DNA of 64,000 nucleotides, taken from Rufibacter tibetensis. Its GTDB lineage: Bacteria > Bacteroidota > Bacteroidia > Cytophagales > Hymenobacteraceae. Each line of letters starts with the position of its first letter. Positions within the stretch are counted from its first letter, which is position 1. The DNA is taken from NCBI RefSeq assembly GCF_001310085.1, contig NZ_CP012643.1, positions 3,145,501-3,209,500 of the forward strand. Direction: 5' to 3'. Below, piece by piece: positions 34,370 through 43,185 of this stretch. The notes beneath the pieces were generated by a model, which was not told the origin of the DNA, searched no databases, and was given only the letters and a program-made list of their open reading frames with translations. Made by a program: the position numbers and the translations under genes.

Positions 34370-35446
34370 TTAAATGAAATTTTGTCCCTTCATGGCTTTA
34401 GCATCGGCCACAAAGTCTTTTACTTTTTGCTCATCCTCGCGGCGGCATACCATAAACACATTGTCATGGGAGGCCACAATATAATCTTCTAAGCCTTGTA
34501 CCACCACTAACTGGTTGTGCGGGGTCTTGATGATGCAGTTCTTAACATCGTATGTCAGCACGTTCCCGTCTATGACATTACCCTCTGGGGTTTTCTCAGA
34601 AAGGCTGTAGAGTGAGTCCCAACTGCCCAGGTCAGACCAGCCAAAATCACCCAAAATCACGAAAACATTGTCCGCTTTTTCCATGATACCATAGTCAATG
34701 GAAATATTGGGACAATGGGAGTACGCTCTGTTGATGAACTGCTCTTCGCCATCTGTATCTAAGACAGGCACCCCTTCTTCAAAGGTCTCGGCCATGTCAC
34801 TTAGGTATTGATGGAAGGCACGTGTGATGGCTTTGGCGTTCCAGATGAAGATACCGGCGTTCCAGACAAATTCACCACTGTCCAGGAACATCTGAGCTAT
34901 CTCTAAGGAAGGTTTCTCTGTGAACGTCTTTACTTTTTTAAGAGCCTGAGCTTCTTCATCAATAAATTGGATGTACCCATAGCCAGTGTGCGGACGAGTA
35001 GGCTTAATGCCTAGTGTCACTAAAATCTCACTGGTCTCTGTGGCCTTCAACGCCTCCTGAACACACTGTTTGAAAGCATCTTCCCGCAGAATTACATGGT
35101 CAGCGGGAGCAATGATGATGTTCGCGTTGGGGTTCCGCTTGCAAATTTTAAAACATGCATAGGCAATGCAAGGAGCTGTGTTTCTGCCAATAGGTTCCTG
35201 TAAAATCTGGTGCTCCGTCAAGTCAGGCAGGTGTTCGCGTACCAGGCCAACGTAATCGCGGTGGGTGACCACAAAGATGTTTTCCGGCGGGCATATGCCA
35301 TCAAAACGTTTAGCGGTGGTTTGGATCATGCTTTCGCCAATGCCTAACACATCATGGAATTGTTTGGGATGGTTTACCCGGCTAAATGGCCAGAAGCGGC
35401 TCCCAATGCCTCCTGCCATGATTACTACATAGGTGTTTTGGTTCAT
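34370..35446 (-). CDS. Mannose-1-phosphate guanylyltransferase
   Basis: The 358-residue nucleotidyltransferase makes GDP-mannose from mannose-1-phosphate and GTP. The nucleotide-binding signature is MAGGIGSRFWPFSR with HPKQF. Further family motifs are EPIGRNTAPCIA, IIIAPADHVI, FTEKP and FVWNAGIFIW. The protein lacks the C-terminal isomerase cupin of bifunctional ManC, so it is the short monofunctional type. GDP-mannose feeds glycans of the envelope and possibly protein glycosylation. It lies 5 bp after kdsD on the same strand, so the two sugar genes form an operon. Confidence 0.9.
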   Translation of the reverse strand: MNQNTYVVIMAGGIGSRFWPFSRVNHPKQFHDVLGIGESMIQTTAKRFDGICPPENIFVVTHRDYVGLVREHLPDLTEHQILQEPIGRNTAPCIAYACFKICKRNPNANIIIAPADHVILREDAFKQCVQEALKATETSEILVTLGIKPTRPHTGYGYIQFIDEEAQALKKVKTFTEKPSLEIAQMFLDSGEFVWNAGIFIWNAKAITRAFHQYLSDMAETFEEGVPVLDTDGEEQFINRAYSHCPNISIDYGIMEKADNVFVILGDFGWSDLGSWDSLYSLSEKTPEGNVIDGNVLTYDVKNCIIKTPHNQLVVVQGLEDYIVASHDNVFMVCRREDEQKVKDFVADAKAMKGQNFI

Positions 35447-35451
35447 CTGTT

Positions 35452-36420
35452 CTATACTAGTCCTTCTTTCAGTAAATCATGCAGGTGCACAAACCCCTCA
35501 AAAGAGCCTTCTTTGGTTACTATAAGTTGGGTAATGTTCTTTTTCTGCATGGTCACCAAGGCTTCTACGGCATATTCGCCACAATCGATGGTAAGCGGCG
35601 ACGGAGTCATGATGTCAGCAGCCGTAATACCGGTAAGATTGTCAAAATTGGAGAGCATGCGCCGTAAGTCTCCATCGGTGATAATGCCGGTCAAGTTACC
35701 AGAATTATCCAGAACCGCAGTAGCTCCTAAGCGTTTTGATGATATTTCAATAATAATCTCCTTCAGAGAGGCGTCTGTTTTCACTTTCGGGGCAGCATTG
35801 AGGGTGTAAATGTCACCCACTTTCAAATAAAGACGTTTCCCAAGAGAACCACCAGGGTGCAGGGCCCCAAAATCTTCGCGGCTGAAGTTGCGAGATTCCA
35901 AGAGGCAGACCGCCAGGGCATCACCTAAAGCCAAATGCGCGGTGGTGCTGGTGGTAGGCGCCAGGTTGTTGGGGCAGGCCTCGCGTTCAATGGTGGCATT
36001 TAACACAAAGTCAGATTGCTGAGCCAGGTAAGAATCTACGTTAGAAACTAAGGCTGCCAATTGGGTGCCTTTGCGCTTGAGTAATGGCACCAGCACTTTT
36101 ATTTCTGGGGTATTTCCGCTTTTAGAAAGGCAAATCACGAAATCATTGGCCTGGATCATGCCCAAGTCACCATGAATGGCATCTGCGGCGTGCATAAAAA
36201 GGGCAGGAGTGCCGGTCGAGTTCAGGGTGGCTACGATCTTTGCGGCTATGTTGGCGCTTTTTCCAATTCCTGTTACCACTACACGGCCTTTAATTGCCAA
36301 AATAGCCTCAACACAACCCTGAAAATCATCGTTGATGTAATCAGCGAGTTGAAGTATCGCAGCGGCCTCTTCTTGAAGCACTTTTTTTGCGGTGCTTTTG
36401 ATATTTTTCGTGATATTCAA
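35452..36420 (-). CDS. kdsD: Arabinose-5-phosphate isomerase (KdsD/GutQ family)
   Basis: The 322-residue enzyme interconverts ribulose-5-phosphate and arabinose-5-phosphate, the first step to KDO of lipopolysaccharide. It has an N-terminal SIS sugar-isomerase domain (~30-180), with VVTGIGKSANIAAKIVATLNSTG and ICLSKSGNTPEI. Two CBS domains follow (~205-320), with GIITDGDLRR typical of the family. It is the first gene of an operon with the GDP-mannose enzyme and is divergent from recQ across 70 bp. Confidence 0.92.
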   Translation of the reverse strand: MNITKNIKSTAKKVLQEEAAAILQLADYINDDFQGCVEAILAIKGRVVVTGIGKSANIAAKIVATLNSTGTPALFMHAADAIHGDLGMIQANDFVICLSKSGNTPEIKVLVPLLKRKGTQLAALVSNVDSYLAQQSDFVLNATIEREACPNNLAPTTSTTAHLALGDALAVCLLESRNFSREDFGALHPGGSLGKRLYLKVGDIYTLNAAPKVKTDASLKEIIIEISSKRLGATAVLDNSGNLTGIITDGDLRRMLSNFDNLTGITAADIMTPSPLTIDCGEYAVEALVTMQKKNITQLIVTKEGSFEGFVHLHDLLKEGLV

Positions 36421-36490
36421 GTTAGATTTGTATTAGACAAGACAACATAAGAAAGTACAAACCCTTGTTTCTCGACAACAAGCATATTAC

Positions 36491-38668
36491 ATGTTAGTAA
36501 AACAAGAATCATTAAAGAACAAATTAAAGGAAGTTTTCGGCTATAGTCAATTCAGGGGAAACCAGGAAGCGATCATAGAAAACATCATGTCTGGCAAGAA
36601 CACGTTTGTGATCATGCCTACTGGTGCCGGGAAGTCACTTTGCTACCAATTGCCCGCCCTGGCAATGGAAGGGACCGCTATTGTGATTTCTCCCCTCATT
36701 GCGCTTATGAAAAACCAGGTGGACCAGTTGAACGCTTTTGGGGTAAACGCCCAGTTCCTGAACTCCACGCTTTCAAAAGCCGAGATGAACAAGGTGAAGA
36801 AGGAGACGGTGAGCGGAGAGGTGAAACTGTTATATGTGGCGCCAGAGTCTCTTACCAAAGAAGACACCTTAGATTTCCTGAAACAGGCTAAAATCGCGTT
36901 TGTGGCCATTGACGAGGCCCACTGTATCTCAGAGTGGGGCCACGACTTCAGGCCTGAGTACCGCAAAATCAGGGGAATTATAGATAATATTGGCAATCTG
37001 CCTATCATTGCTTTGACAGCGACGGCTACACCTAAAGTGCAGCTGGATATCCAGAAAAACCTGCAGATGGATGATGCCTCCGTGTTCAAGTCTTCTTTCA
37101 ATCGTACAAATCTGTACTATGAAGTAAGACCTAAGCACAACACCAAAAAACAGCTTATCCAGTACATCAAAAAGCACAAAGGCAAAAGTGGAATTATCTA
37201 CTGCCTCAGCCGCAAGAAAGTAGAGGAGATTGCTGAATTGCTGCAGGTAAACGACATCAAAGCGTTGCCATACCATGCAGGCTTAGATTCAAACGTGCGT
37301 ATGGCCAATCAGGACGCGTTCCTTAACGAGGACGTAGATGTGATTGTAGCCACTATCGCCTTCGGGATGGGGATTGACAAGCCCGATGTTCGGTTTGTGA
37401 TCCACTATGACACGCCGAAATCAATTGAAGGCTACTACCAGGAAACCGGTCGCGGCGGACGCGACGGTCTGGAGGGTAACTGCCTCATGTTTTATAGCTA
37501 CGATGACATTGTAAAGCTGGAGAAATTCAGCAAAGACAAGCCTGTTACCGAGCGTGATAACTCTAAGCTGTTATTGCAGGAGATGGCGTCTTACGCCGAT
37601 TCAGCCGTATGTCGTCGCCGTCAGTTGCTGCACTACTTTGGAGAGCAATATGATAAGGACTGCGGATTCTGCGATAACTGTACCCACCCTAAAGAGAAGT
37701 TTGAAGCCGAGCAGGAACTTACCTACGCCTTGAAGGCCGTGGTGCAAACTGGTCAGCGCTTTGCAATAGACCACCTGGTGCACGTGCTCATCGGGTTGAA
37801 AGACCAGTATGTAGAAAGCTACACCCATGACCAACTGGAAGTGTTTGGCGTGGGCAAAGAGCAGGAGCCACAGTTTTGGAATTCTATCATCCGTCAGGCA
37901 CTCTTGTTCAACTATCTTGAAAAGGATATTGAGAACGTAGGAACCCTTAAAATCACAGAGAAAGGCGAGAAGTTCTTACAAAGCCCGCACTCTCTCAAGT
38001 TCGCCAAAGACCACAACTTTGACGAAGAAGTGCAGCAGGAAGAAGAGAAGGAAGAAACGCAGGCCGCAGCCGGGCATGACGCTGTTTTATTTGACATGCT
38101 GAAGGCCCTGCGTAAGAAGCTGGCCAAGGATATGAACCTGCCGCCGTACGTGCTGTTCCAGGATCCTTCTATTAAGGAGATGGCCACTACGTACCCCACC
38201 ACCAAAGAAGACCTGGCGCATATTGCCGGGGTAGGTATGGGCAAGGTGCAGAAGTTCGGGAAGCCGTTCCTGGAGCTCATTGCCAAGTACGTAGAGGAGA
38301 ATGACATTGTCACCGCTGCCGATGTGGTAGTAAAAACCACGGTAAACAAGTCAAAACTCAAAATCTACGTGATCCAACAAATAGACAAGAAAATGGACCT
38401 TGAAGAGATTGCCAACTCTAAAGGCATCACCATGTCTGAGCTGATTGAGGAAATTGAGCATATCTGCTACTCTGGTACCAAACTGAACCTGGATTATTAT
38501 ATCAATGGAGTATTGGATGAGGATCGCCAACAAGAGGTGATTGACTATTTCATGTCCTCCACCACCGATAACATGGCCGAAGCCATCAAGGAACTAGGCA
38601 CTGATGACTACACAGAGGATGACCTGCGCTTAATGCGTATCAAATTCCTCTCTAAATACGCCAATTAA
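36491..38668 (+). CDS. recQ: ATP-dependent DNA helicase RecQ
   Basis: The 725-residue 3'-5' helicase acts in recombination and replication repair. Walker A TGAGKS is at 44-49, the DEAH box lies in AIDEAHCISEWGHDFRPEY, and motif VI is QETGRGGRDG. The RecQ zinc site is CRRRQLL...DCGFCDNC. The winged-helix (RQC) region follows, and an HRDC domain lies around 530-605. A further ~100 residues with an HTH-like region (MDLEEIANSKGITMSELIEEIE) end the protein, as in many Bacteroidota RecQ. It is monocistronic. Confidence 0.95.
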   Translation: MLVKQESLKNKLKEVFGYSQFRGNQEAIIENIMSGKNTFVIMPTGAGKSLCYQLPALAMEGTAIVISPLIALMKNQVDQLNAFGVNAQFLNSTLSKAEMNKVKKETVSGEVKLLYVAPESLTKEDTLDFLKQAKIAFVAIDEAHCISEWGHDFRPEYRKIRGIIDNIGNLPIIALTATATPKVQLDIQKNLQMDDASVFKSSFNRTNLYYEVRPKHNTKKQLIQYIKKHKGKSGIIYCLSRKKVEEIAELLQVNDIKALPYHAGLDSNVRMANQDAFLNEDVDVIVATIAFGMGIDKPDVRFVIHYDTPKSIEGYYQETGRGGRDGLEGNCLMFYSYDDIVKLEKFSKDKPVTERDNSKLLLQEMASYADSAVCRRRQLLHYFGEQYDKDCGFCDNCTHPKEKFEAEQELTYALKAVVQTGQRFAIDHLVHVLIGLKDQYVESYTHDQLEVFGVGKEQEPQFWNSIIRQALLFNYLEKDIENVGTLKITEKGEKFLQSPHSLKFAKDHNFDEEVQQEEEKEETQAAAGHDAVLFDMLKALRKKLAKDMNLPPYVLFQDPSIKEMATTYPTTKEDLAHIAGVGMGKVQKFGKPFLELIAKYVEENDIVTAADVVVKTTVNKSKLKIYVIQQIDKKMDLEEIANSKGITMSELIEEIEHICYSGTKLNLDYYINGVLDEDRQQEVIDYFMSSTTDNMAEAIKELGTDDYTEDDLRLMRIKFLSKYAN

Positions 38669-38671
38669 TTT

Positions 38672-38721
38672 TACCAGAAACAGAAAAGCAGGTGGCAGCA
38701 CCTGCTTTTCTGTTTCTGGTA
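38672..38721 (+). terminator. Perfect inverted repeat after recQ (22-bp arms)
   Basis: The arm at 38672-38693 (TACCAGAAACAGAAAAGC...) is perfectly complementary to 38700-38721. No T tract follows it directly. Confidence 0.8.
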
Positions 38722-38741
38722 TGTGGCACCATTTTAGTGGT

Positions 38742-38768
38742 GTTTCATAGAAAAGAGCCTTAAAACGG
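38742..38768 (+). repeat. Dispersed intergenic motif, copy I
   Basis: It reads GTTTCATAGAAAAGAG followed by CCTTAAAACGG, between the recQ terminator and purD. Confidence 0.5.
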
Positions 38769-38825
38769 CTTGTAAAGATAAGAATGTACCTTGCCTGAGC
38801 CTGGCTCAGCTTAAAAATTGCTTGT

Positions 38826-40136
38826 ATGAATGTTTTGATAATAGGAGCGGGCGGCCGTGAGCACGCCCTCGCCTGGAAAATCAGCCAAAGCCCTTATTGT
38901 GAGAGAATCTACGTAGCGCCTGGTAATGCCGGGACTGCCCAGATTGCCACTAACGTTGACATCTCCATCACTGACTTTGCCGAACTAGCCAAATTTGCCA
39001 CCGACTTCAACATTATGATGGTGGTAGTAGGACAAGAAGCGGCGCTGGTGGAAGGCATTGCTGATTACTTTGCAGAGAAAGATTTCCTGAAGCACATTCT
39101 GGTAGTAGGTCCGCAAAAGGCCGGTGCCCAGTTAGAAGGCAGCAAAGATTTTTCAAAACAGTTCATGCTTAAGTACGGCATCCCTACTGCCCGTTACCAG
39201 ACGTTCACTGCCGAAACTTTTGATCAGTCCCTTGCTTACCTGCAAAATCACCCTTACCCAGTAGTCTTGAAAGCAGACGGGTTGGCCGCCGGTAAAGGCG
39301 TAGTCATTGCCCAGAACTTTGAAGAAGCCAGCAGTGCCATCACGGGCATGCTGAAGAACAACAAATTCGGGAGCGCGGGCAGTAAAGTAGTAATAGAGGA
39401 GTTCTTACAGGGCATTGAGCTATCTGCTTTTATCCTCACCGACGGTAAAGATTATGTGCTTCTGCCCGAGGCCAAAGACTACAAGCGCATTGGTGAAGGA
39501 GACACAGGCCTGAACACCGGTGGAATGGGAGCGGTATCACCAGTTCCCTTTGCAGATGAAGCCTTCATGGGCAAAGTGCGGGAGCGGGTGATTGTACCTA
39601 CTTTGCAAGGTCTACAGCAAGAGGGCATCCCGTATACCGGGTTCCTGTTCATTGGCCTTATGAATACCAACGGCGATCCTTACGTGATTGAATACAACGT
39701 GCGCTTGGGTGACCCTGAAACAGAGGCTATTCTGCCGCGCATCAAATCTGATTTGTTTGAGCTTTTCCGGGCGTTACATGACCATGAGTTGGGACAGTTC
39801 CAATTAGAAGTTGATTCCCGGTCGGCTACCACTATCTTCCTGGTGTCCGGCGGTTACCCGGAAGATTATGCCAAAGGCAAAGAAATTAAGGGGTTGGAGA
39901 AAACGTTGCCAGAGAATACCCTTTGCTTCCATGCGGGCACCAAAGAGACTGAGACTGGCCAGGTTGTAACAGATGGAGGCAGAGTCATTGCGGTCACCGG
40001 GCTAGGGCAAGATATGGAAGAGGCTTTGGAGAAGGCAAATGCCGCTGCCGCACAAATCACGTGGGAGGGCAGAAACTTCCGCCAGGACATAGGCTTTGAC
40101 CTAAAGCAATACTTAGCAGATCGTCCGCTGATTTAA
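38826..40136 (+). CDS. purD: Phosphoribosylamine--glycine ligase
   Basis: The 436-residue ATP-grasp enzyme joins glycine to phosphoribosylamine in step two of purine synthesis. Recognition rests on the N-terminal LIIGAGGREHALAWK, PVVLKADGLAAGKGVV in the ATP-grasp core, TGGMGAVSP and YNVRLGDPETEAILPR. The length is normal for the family. Other purine genes are not adjacent. A terminator hairpin with 20-bp arms follows at 40159-40204. Confidence 0.96.
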   Translation: MNVLIIGAGGREHALAWKISQSPYCERIYVAPGNAGTAQIATNVDISITDFAELAKFATDFNIMMVVVGQEAALVEGIADYFAEKDFLKHILVVGPQKAGAQLEGSKDFSKQFMLKYGIPTARYQTFTAETFDQSLAYLQNHPYPVVLKADGLAAGKGVVIAQNFEEASSAITGMLKNNKFGSAGSKVVIEEFLQGIELSAFILTDGKDYVLLPEAKDYKRIGEGDTGLNTGGMGAVSPVPFADEAFMGKVRERVIVPTLQGLQQEGIPYTGFLFIGLMNTNGDPYVIEYNVRLGDPETEAILPRIKSDLFELFRALHDHELGQFQLEVDSRSATTIFLVSGGYPEDYAKGKEIKGLEKTLPENTLCFHAGTKETETGQVVTDGGRVIAVTGLGQDMEEALEKANAAAAQITWEGRNFRQDIGFDLKQYLADRPLI

Positions 40137-40142
40137 GCTTGA

Positions 40143-40166
40143 TTTCCTGAAAATACTTCTAAAATG
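40143..40166 (+). repeat. Dispersed intergenic motif, copy J, joined to the purD terminator
   Basis: It reads TTTCCTGAAAATACT followed by TCTAAAATG. Its 3' half is the 5' arm of the hairpin at 40159-40204. Confidence 0.55.
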
Positions 40167-40204
40167 ACAAAGGCCAGCCGTGATGCTGGCCTTTGTCATT
40201 TTAG
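40159..40204 (+). terminator. Perfect hairpin terminator after purD (20-bp arms)
   Basis: CTAAAATGACAAAGG... (40159-40178) is perfectly complementary to 40185-40204, with a 6-nt loop. Confidence 0.88.
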
Positions 40205-40272
40205 GGGCAGAACATAAAATTAATCTTTGCGCCAGATTTTCGTAGAACTTAACTCCATCAAGCAAATCTACC

Positions 40273-41556
40273 ATGTCTCTTCAACCCGACTATACTACTG
40301 CCGAGGAAGCTGTTAAACTGATAAAATCTGGAGACCGGGTGTTCGTGCATGGGGCCGCCATGACGCCATTGCGGCTGGTAAATGCCGTGTCTGCCCGTGG
40401 ACCGGAACTCCGTGACGTAGAGTTCATTCACATGCACACCGAAGGACCTGCGCCCTACACCAATCCCGAGCACGCCGGCAGCTTCAGGACCAATGCTTGC
40501 TTTGTGGGCGGCAACATACGGCAGGCGCTCAGCCAGGGGCACGCCGATTACATTCCTATTTTCCTGAGTGAGATTTCCTTTCTTTTTCGGCGTAACATCC
40601 TGCCTTTGGATGTGGCCTTGATCCAGGTGTCACCACCCGACGGGCATGGCTACTGTACACTGGGCTCTTCCGTGGACATAGCCTTATCAGCGGTAGAGAC
40701 GGCCAAAATCCTGATTGCCGAGGTGAACCCACACGTACCACGCTCACACGGCGATGGGGTGGTGCACATTAGTAAGATCCACGCCAAGGTATGGGTAGAG
40801 GAACCGCTGCTGGAGCACGGGGGCAAAACGCCAGGCACGGTAGAGACGCAGATTGGTAAACTGGTGGCTGAATTGGTAGACGATGGTGCCACGCTGCAAA
40901 TGGGCATTGGGGGTATTCCAGACGCTGTGCTGGCTCAATTGGGTAACCACAAGGACTTAGGTATTCACACAGAAATGTTCTCTGACGGGATTATCCCATT
41001 AGTAGAGAAAGGGGTGATCACCGGGGCTAAAAAGAAAATCCTGAAGCATAAGATTGTCTCCTGCTTTGTGAACGGCACCAAGAAAGTCTTTGATTTTCTG
41101 CATGATAATCCGGCTGTGGTGTTGAAAGAGGCGGTGTATACCAATGACACGGCTATCATTCGGCAGAATAACAAAGTCACAGCCATCAACAGCGCCATTG
41201 AGGTAGACCTAACGGGCCAGGTTTGCGCCGATTCCATTGGCATGTACCAGTTCTCGGGCGTAGGTGGCCAGATGGACTTCATCAGAGGTGCCGCGCTCTC
41301 TAAAGGCGGCAAGCCGATCATTGCATTACCGTCTATCACCAACAAAGGCGATTCAAAGATTGTGAACGTGCTTAAGGCCGGTGCCAGCGTGACCACCACG
41401 CGCGCGCACGTGCACTACATCGTGACGGAGTTCGGAATCGCCCACCTTTACGGGAAAAACCTTCGTCAACGCGCCCAGGAACTGATTAGGATCGCGCACC
41501 CTTCGCACCAGGAACAGCTGGAGCGAGTGGCTTTCGAGCGGTTTAAGATGATGTAA
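40273..41556 (+). CDS. Acetyl-CoA hydrolase/transferase family CoA-transferase
   Basis: The 427-residue enzyme belongs to the acetyl-CoA hydrolase / 4-hydroxybutyrate or succinate CoA-transferase family. It shows the N-terminal GDRVFVHGAAMTPL, the substrate region GIGGIPDAVL, and the putative catalytic Glu in GIHTEMFSDG. FSGVGGQMDFIRGA and YIVTEFGIAHLYGK are C-terminal family motifs. It moves CoA between acyl groups via a glutamyl-CoA intermediate; the actual acyl pair (acetate/succinate or others) cannot be told. The gene is monocistronic. Confidence 0.9.
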   Translation: MSLQPDYTTAEEAVKLIKSGDRVFVHGAAMTPLRLVNAVSARGPELRDVEFIHMHTEGPAPYTNPEHAGSFRTNACFVGGNIRQALSQGHADYIPIFLSEISFLFRRNILPLDVALIQVSPPDGHGYCTLGSSVDIALSAVETAKILIAEVNPHVPRSHGDGVVHISKIHAKVWVEEPLLEHGGKTPGTVETQIGKLVAELVDDGATLQMGIGGIPDAVLAQLGNHKDLGIHTEMFSDGIIPLVEKGVITGAKKKILKHKIVSCFVNGTKKVFDFLHDNPAVVLKEAVYTNDTAIIRQNNKVTAINSAIEVDLTGQVCADSIGMYQFSGVGGQMDFIRGAALSKGGKPIIALPSITNKGDSKIVNVLKAGASVTTTRAHVHYIVTEFGIAHLYGKNLRQRAQELIRIAHPSHQEQLERVAFERFKMM

Positions 41557-41583
41557 GTGTTAGTTATTATTTGGGTTTATAAC

Positions 41584-41611
41584 CTGTTTTCTGAGAAAAG
41601 GCTGTTAAACA
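41584..41611 (+). repeat. Dispersed intergenic motif, copy K
   Basis: It reads CTGTTTTCTGAGAAAAG followed by GCTGTTAAACA, 27 bp past the CoA-transferase stop. Confidence 0.55.
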
Positions 41612-41722
41612 ATTATGTATTCACTTTGCATCTCTAAGCGCAGCATCTTAGAAAGCCACGGAAGTAACCTCCGCGCCATCATGGGAGATTTGAAAGCCTT
41701 ATAGGTTTTGCATTTAAAGCTC

Positions 41723-41748
41723 ATTTTCTGTAAAACAGCCTAAAACAG
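41723..41748 (+). repeat. Dispersed intergenic motif, copy L, joined to a terminator
   Basis: It reads ATTTTCTGTAAAACAG followed by CCTAAAACAG, and its end merges into the hairpin arm at 41741-41761. Confidence 0.6.
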
Positions 41749-41786
41749 GAGGGCCTGACTTTATGAAGTCAGGCCCTCCTGTTTTA
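41741..41786. terminator. Perfect inverted repeat between convergent genes (21-bp arms)
   Basis: The arms at 41741-41761 and 41766-41786 (TAAAACAGGAGGG and its complement) flank a 4-nt loop. It can terminate both the CoA-transferase (+) and bacilliredoxin (-) transcripts. Confidence 0.9.
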
Positions 41787-41805
41787 TCTGAACTGCTGCT
41801 AGAGC

Positions 41806-42228
41806 TTAGCAGTACTCTTCAAACGCTCCTTGCAGGTTGTCTACAATGCGGGTCAGGTCATTGCCTTCAATATGATGACGCTCAATCACGTGCACCAGTT
41901 CGCCATCTTTGAACAACGCGATGGATGGAGAAGACGGAGGGTAAGGTAACATGAACTCACGCACTTTAGCTACGGCTTCGGTTTCCATGCCGGCAAATAC
42001 TGTTACCAGTTTAGAAGGCTTCTGCTCACTGCTAGCCACAGCCATCTTAAGGGCTGGACGAGCTTTGGCGGCAGCGCAACCACAAACAGAGTTAACGGCT
42101 ACCAAAACGGTGCCTTCTTTCTGGGTCAATACGGATTCTACTTCTTCGGGTGTCATCAATTGCTCAAAGCCTACGGAAGTAAGGTCTTCCCGGATAGGAG
42201 CGACCATATATTCAGGATACATTGCCAT
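41806..42228 (-). CDS. BrxA/BrxB family bacilliredoxin (YphP/YqiW, DUF1094)
   Basis: The 140-residue thioredoxin-fold protein has the family's CGC active site (C49-G50-C51) in AVNSVCGCAAAKARPAL, plus PSSPSIALFKDGE and the terminal Glu-Glu-Tyr-Cys. Bacilliredoxins remove bacillithiol from mixed disulfides, so the host may make bacillithiol; this is inferred and no synthesis genes are in the window. It is cytoplasmic. The gene stands alone and is convergent with the CoA-transferase. Confidence 0.88.
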   Translation of the reverse strand: MAMYPEYMVAPIREDLTSVGFEQLMTPEEVESVLTQKEGTVLVAVNSVCGCAAAKARPALKMAVASSEQKPSKLVTVFAGMETEAVAKVREFMLPYPPSSPSIALFKDGELVHVIERHHIEGNDLTRIVDNLQGAFEEYC

Positions 42229-42688
42229 GGGTATGGGTGAATTTTAAGGTGAATTCTGTTTCTGACGTAAAATTACGAAATCAAGTGTAAAACACCGCAG
42301 TTACCTTTCTGGTTTCCAAAAGCATACTTATTCTCCAGGCATATAGCTTCAGATGCCATCTCTTCTACCTTAACGAAATATGGCATTAGCTATATCCGTT
42401 GCTTAAAGCCCCTTATATTAAAGAAATAAAGACAAGGGTATTGCGGCCTCTGAATCTAAACGGAAAACTTTTGTTTTAAATATTGGGGCAGGTTTTCAGA
42501 AATGCTACCTTTGTACCGCAGAACAGAGAGCGCGAGTTGCGTTAACCTTACTACCAGCTTTAAGAGAGAGGTAGAAAGGCAGGAGTGATTAATTTTATGG
42601 AAAGTTTCTTGGAATTAATCCTGTAAGCTTGTAGTTTTGCAAACTCATTTAGAATCAGAGTCAAAAGCATTTATCTATATTCACAACC
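42229..42688. other. 460-bp region upstream of rpsT with two promoter-like sites and a tiny ORF
   Basis: TACCTTTG at 42506-42513 and TAGTTTTG at 42632-42639 are two -7 boxes. Between them an ATG at 42597 (MESFLELIL, stop 42624-42626), preceded by AGGAG, overlaps the -33 of the second promoter. No hairpin or RNA gene was recognised. The left half holds the bacilliredoxin upstream region. Confidence 0.45.
42609..42639 (+). promoter_or_regulatory. Promoter of rpsT
   Basis: TTGG (42609-42612), a 19-bp spacer and TAGTTTTG (42632-42639) fit the Bacteroidota -33/-7 form, giving a leader of about 45 nt before the rpsT ATG. Confidence 0.65.
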
Positions 42689-42949
42689 ATGGCTAACCAT
42701 AAGTCAGCATTAAAGAGAATCAGATCTAACAACGCGAAACGCTTGCTGAATCGCTATCAAGCGAAAACCACCCGTACCTTTGTAAAGCGTTTAAGAAACA
42801 CAACCGACAAAGCCGAGGCGCAAGAGCTGTTCAAGACGGTATCTGGTATGCTGGACAAGTTGGCTAAGAAGAACGTGATCCACAAAAACAAAGCAGCCAA
42901 CAACAAATCTAAATTGGCGCGTTTTGTAAATACATTAGCTGCTGCTTAA
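42689..42949 (+). CDS. rpsT: 30S ribosomal protein S20
   Basis: The 86-residue basic protein binds 16S rRNA at the bottom of the small subunit. The N-terminal [14 protein letters not shown] is diagnostic, as are the helical Lys/Arg-rich middle and [18 protein letters not shown] near the C terminus. Length is normal. It has its own promoter at 42609-42639 and a hairpin terminator at 42988-43014, so it is a single-gene unit. Confidence 0.97.
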   Translation: MANHKSALKRIRSNNAKRLLNRYQAKTTRTFVKRLRNTTDKAEAQELFKTVSGMLDKLAKKNVIHKNKAANNKSKLARFVNTLAAA

Positions 42950-42987
42950 TTTCCATTAGTTAGTATTTACTTTCTTAGGTAATCATC

Positions 42988-43014
42988 AGAAGCCTTGCTA
43001 AAAGCAAGGCTTCT
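42988..43014 (+). terminator. Hairpin terminator after rpsT
   Basis: AGAAGCCTTGCT (42988-42999) pairs perfectly with AGCAAGGCTTCT (43003-43014). Confidence 0.8.
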
Positions 43015-43128
43015 TGTGTTGTAAGCCTTAGCTAATAAAGAAGAAACTTATTTAAACGTAGCCGTGCTACTTTTCTGTAAATCTTAGTCGGAAATAAGGT
43101 CACGTTGATTCCATTTACACAGTCCAAT

Positions 43129-43165
43129 AAAAAGGCGACCTGCTATAGTAGCAGGTCGCCTTTTT
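43129..43165 (-). terminator. Hairpin terminator after pyk
   Basis: AAAAAGGCGACCTGCTA (43129-43145) is perfectly complementary to 43149-43165. Read on the minus strand it ends in a T tract, 20 bp past the pyk stop. Confidence 0.9.
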
Positions 43166-43185
43166 TATGAAGATATGTTTTAAAC

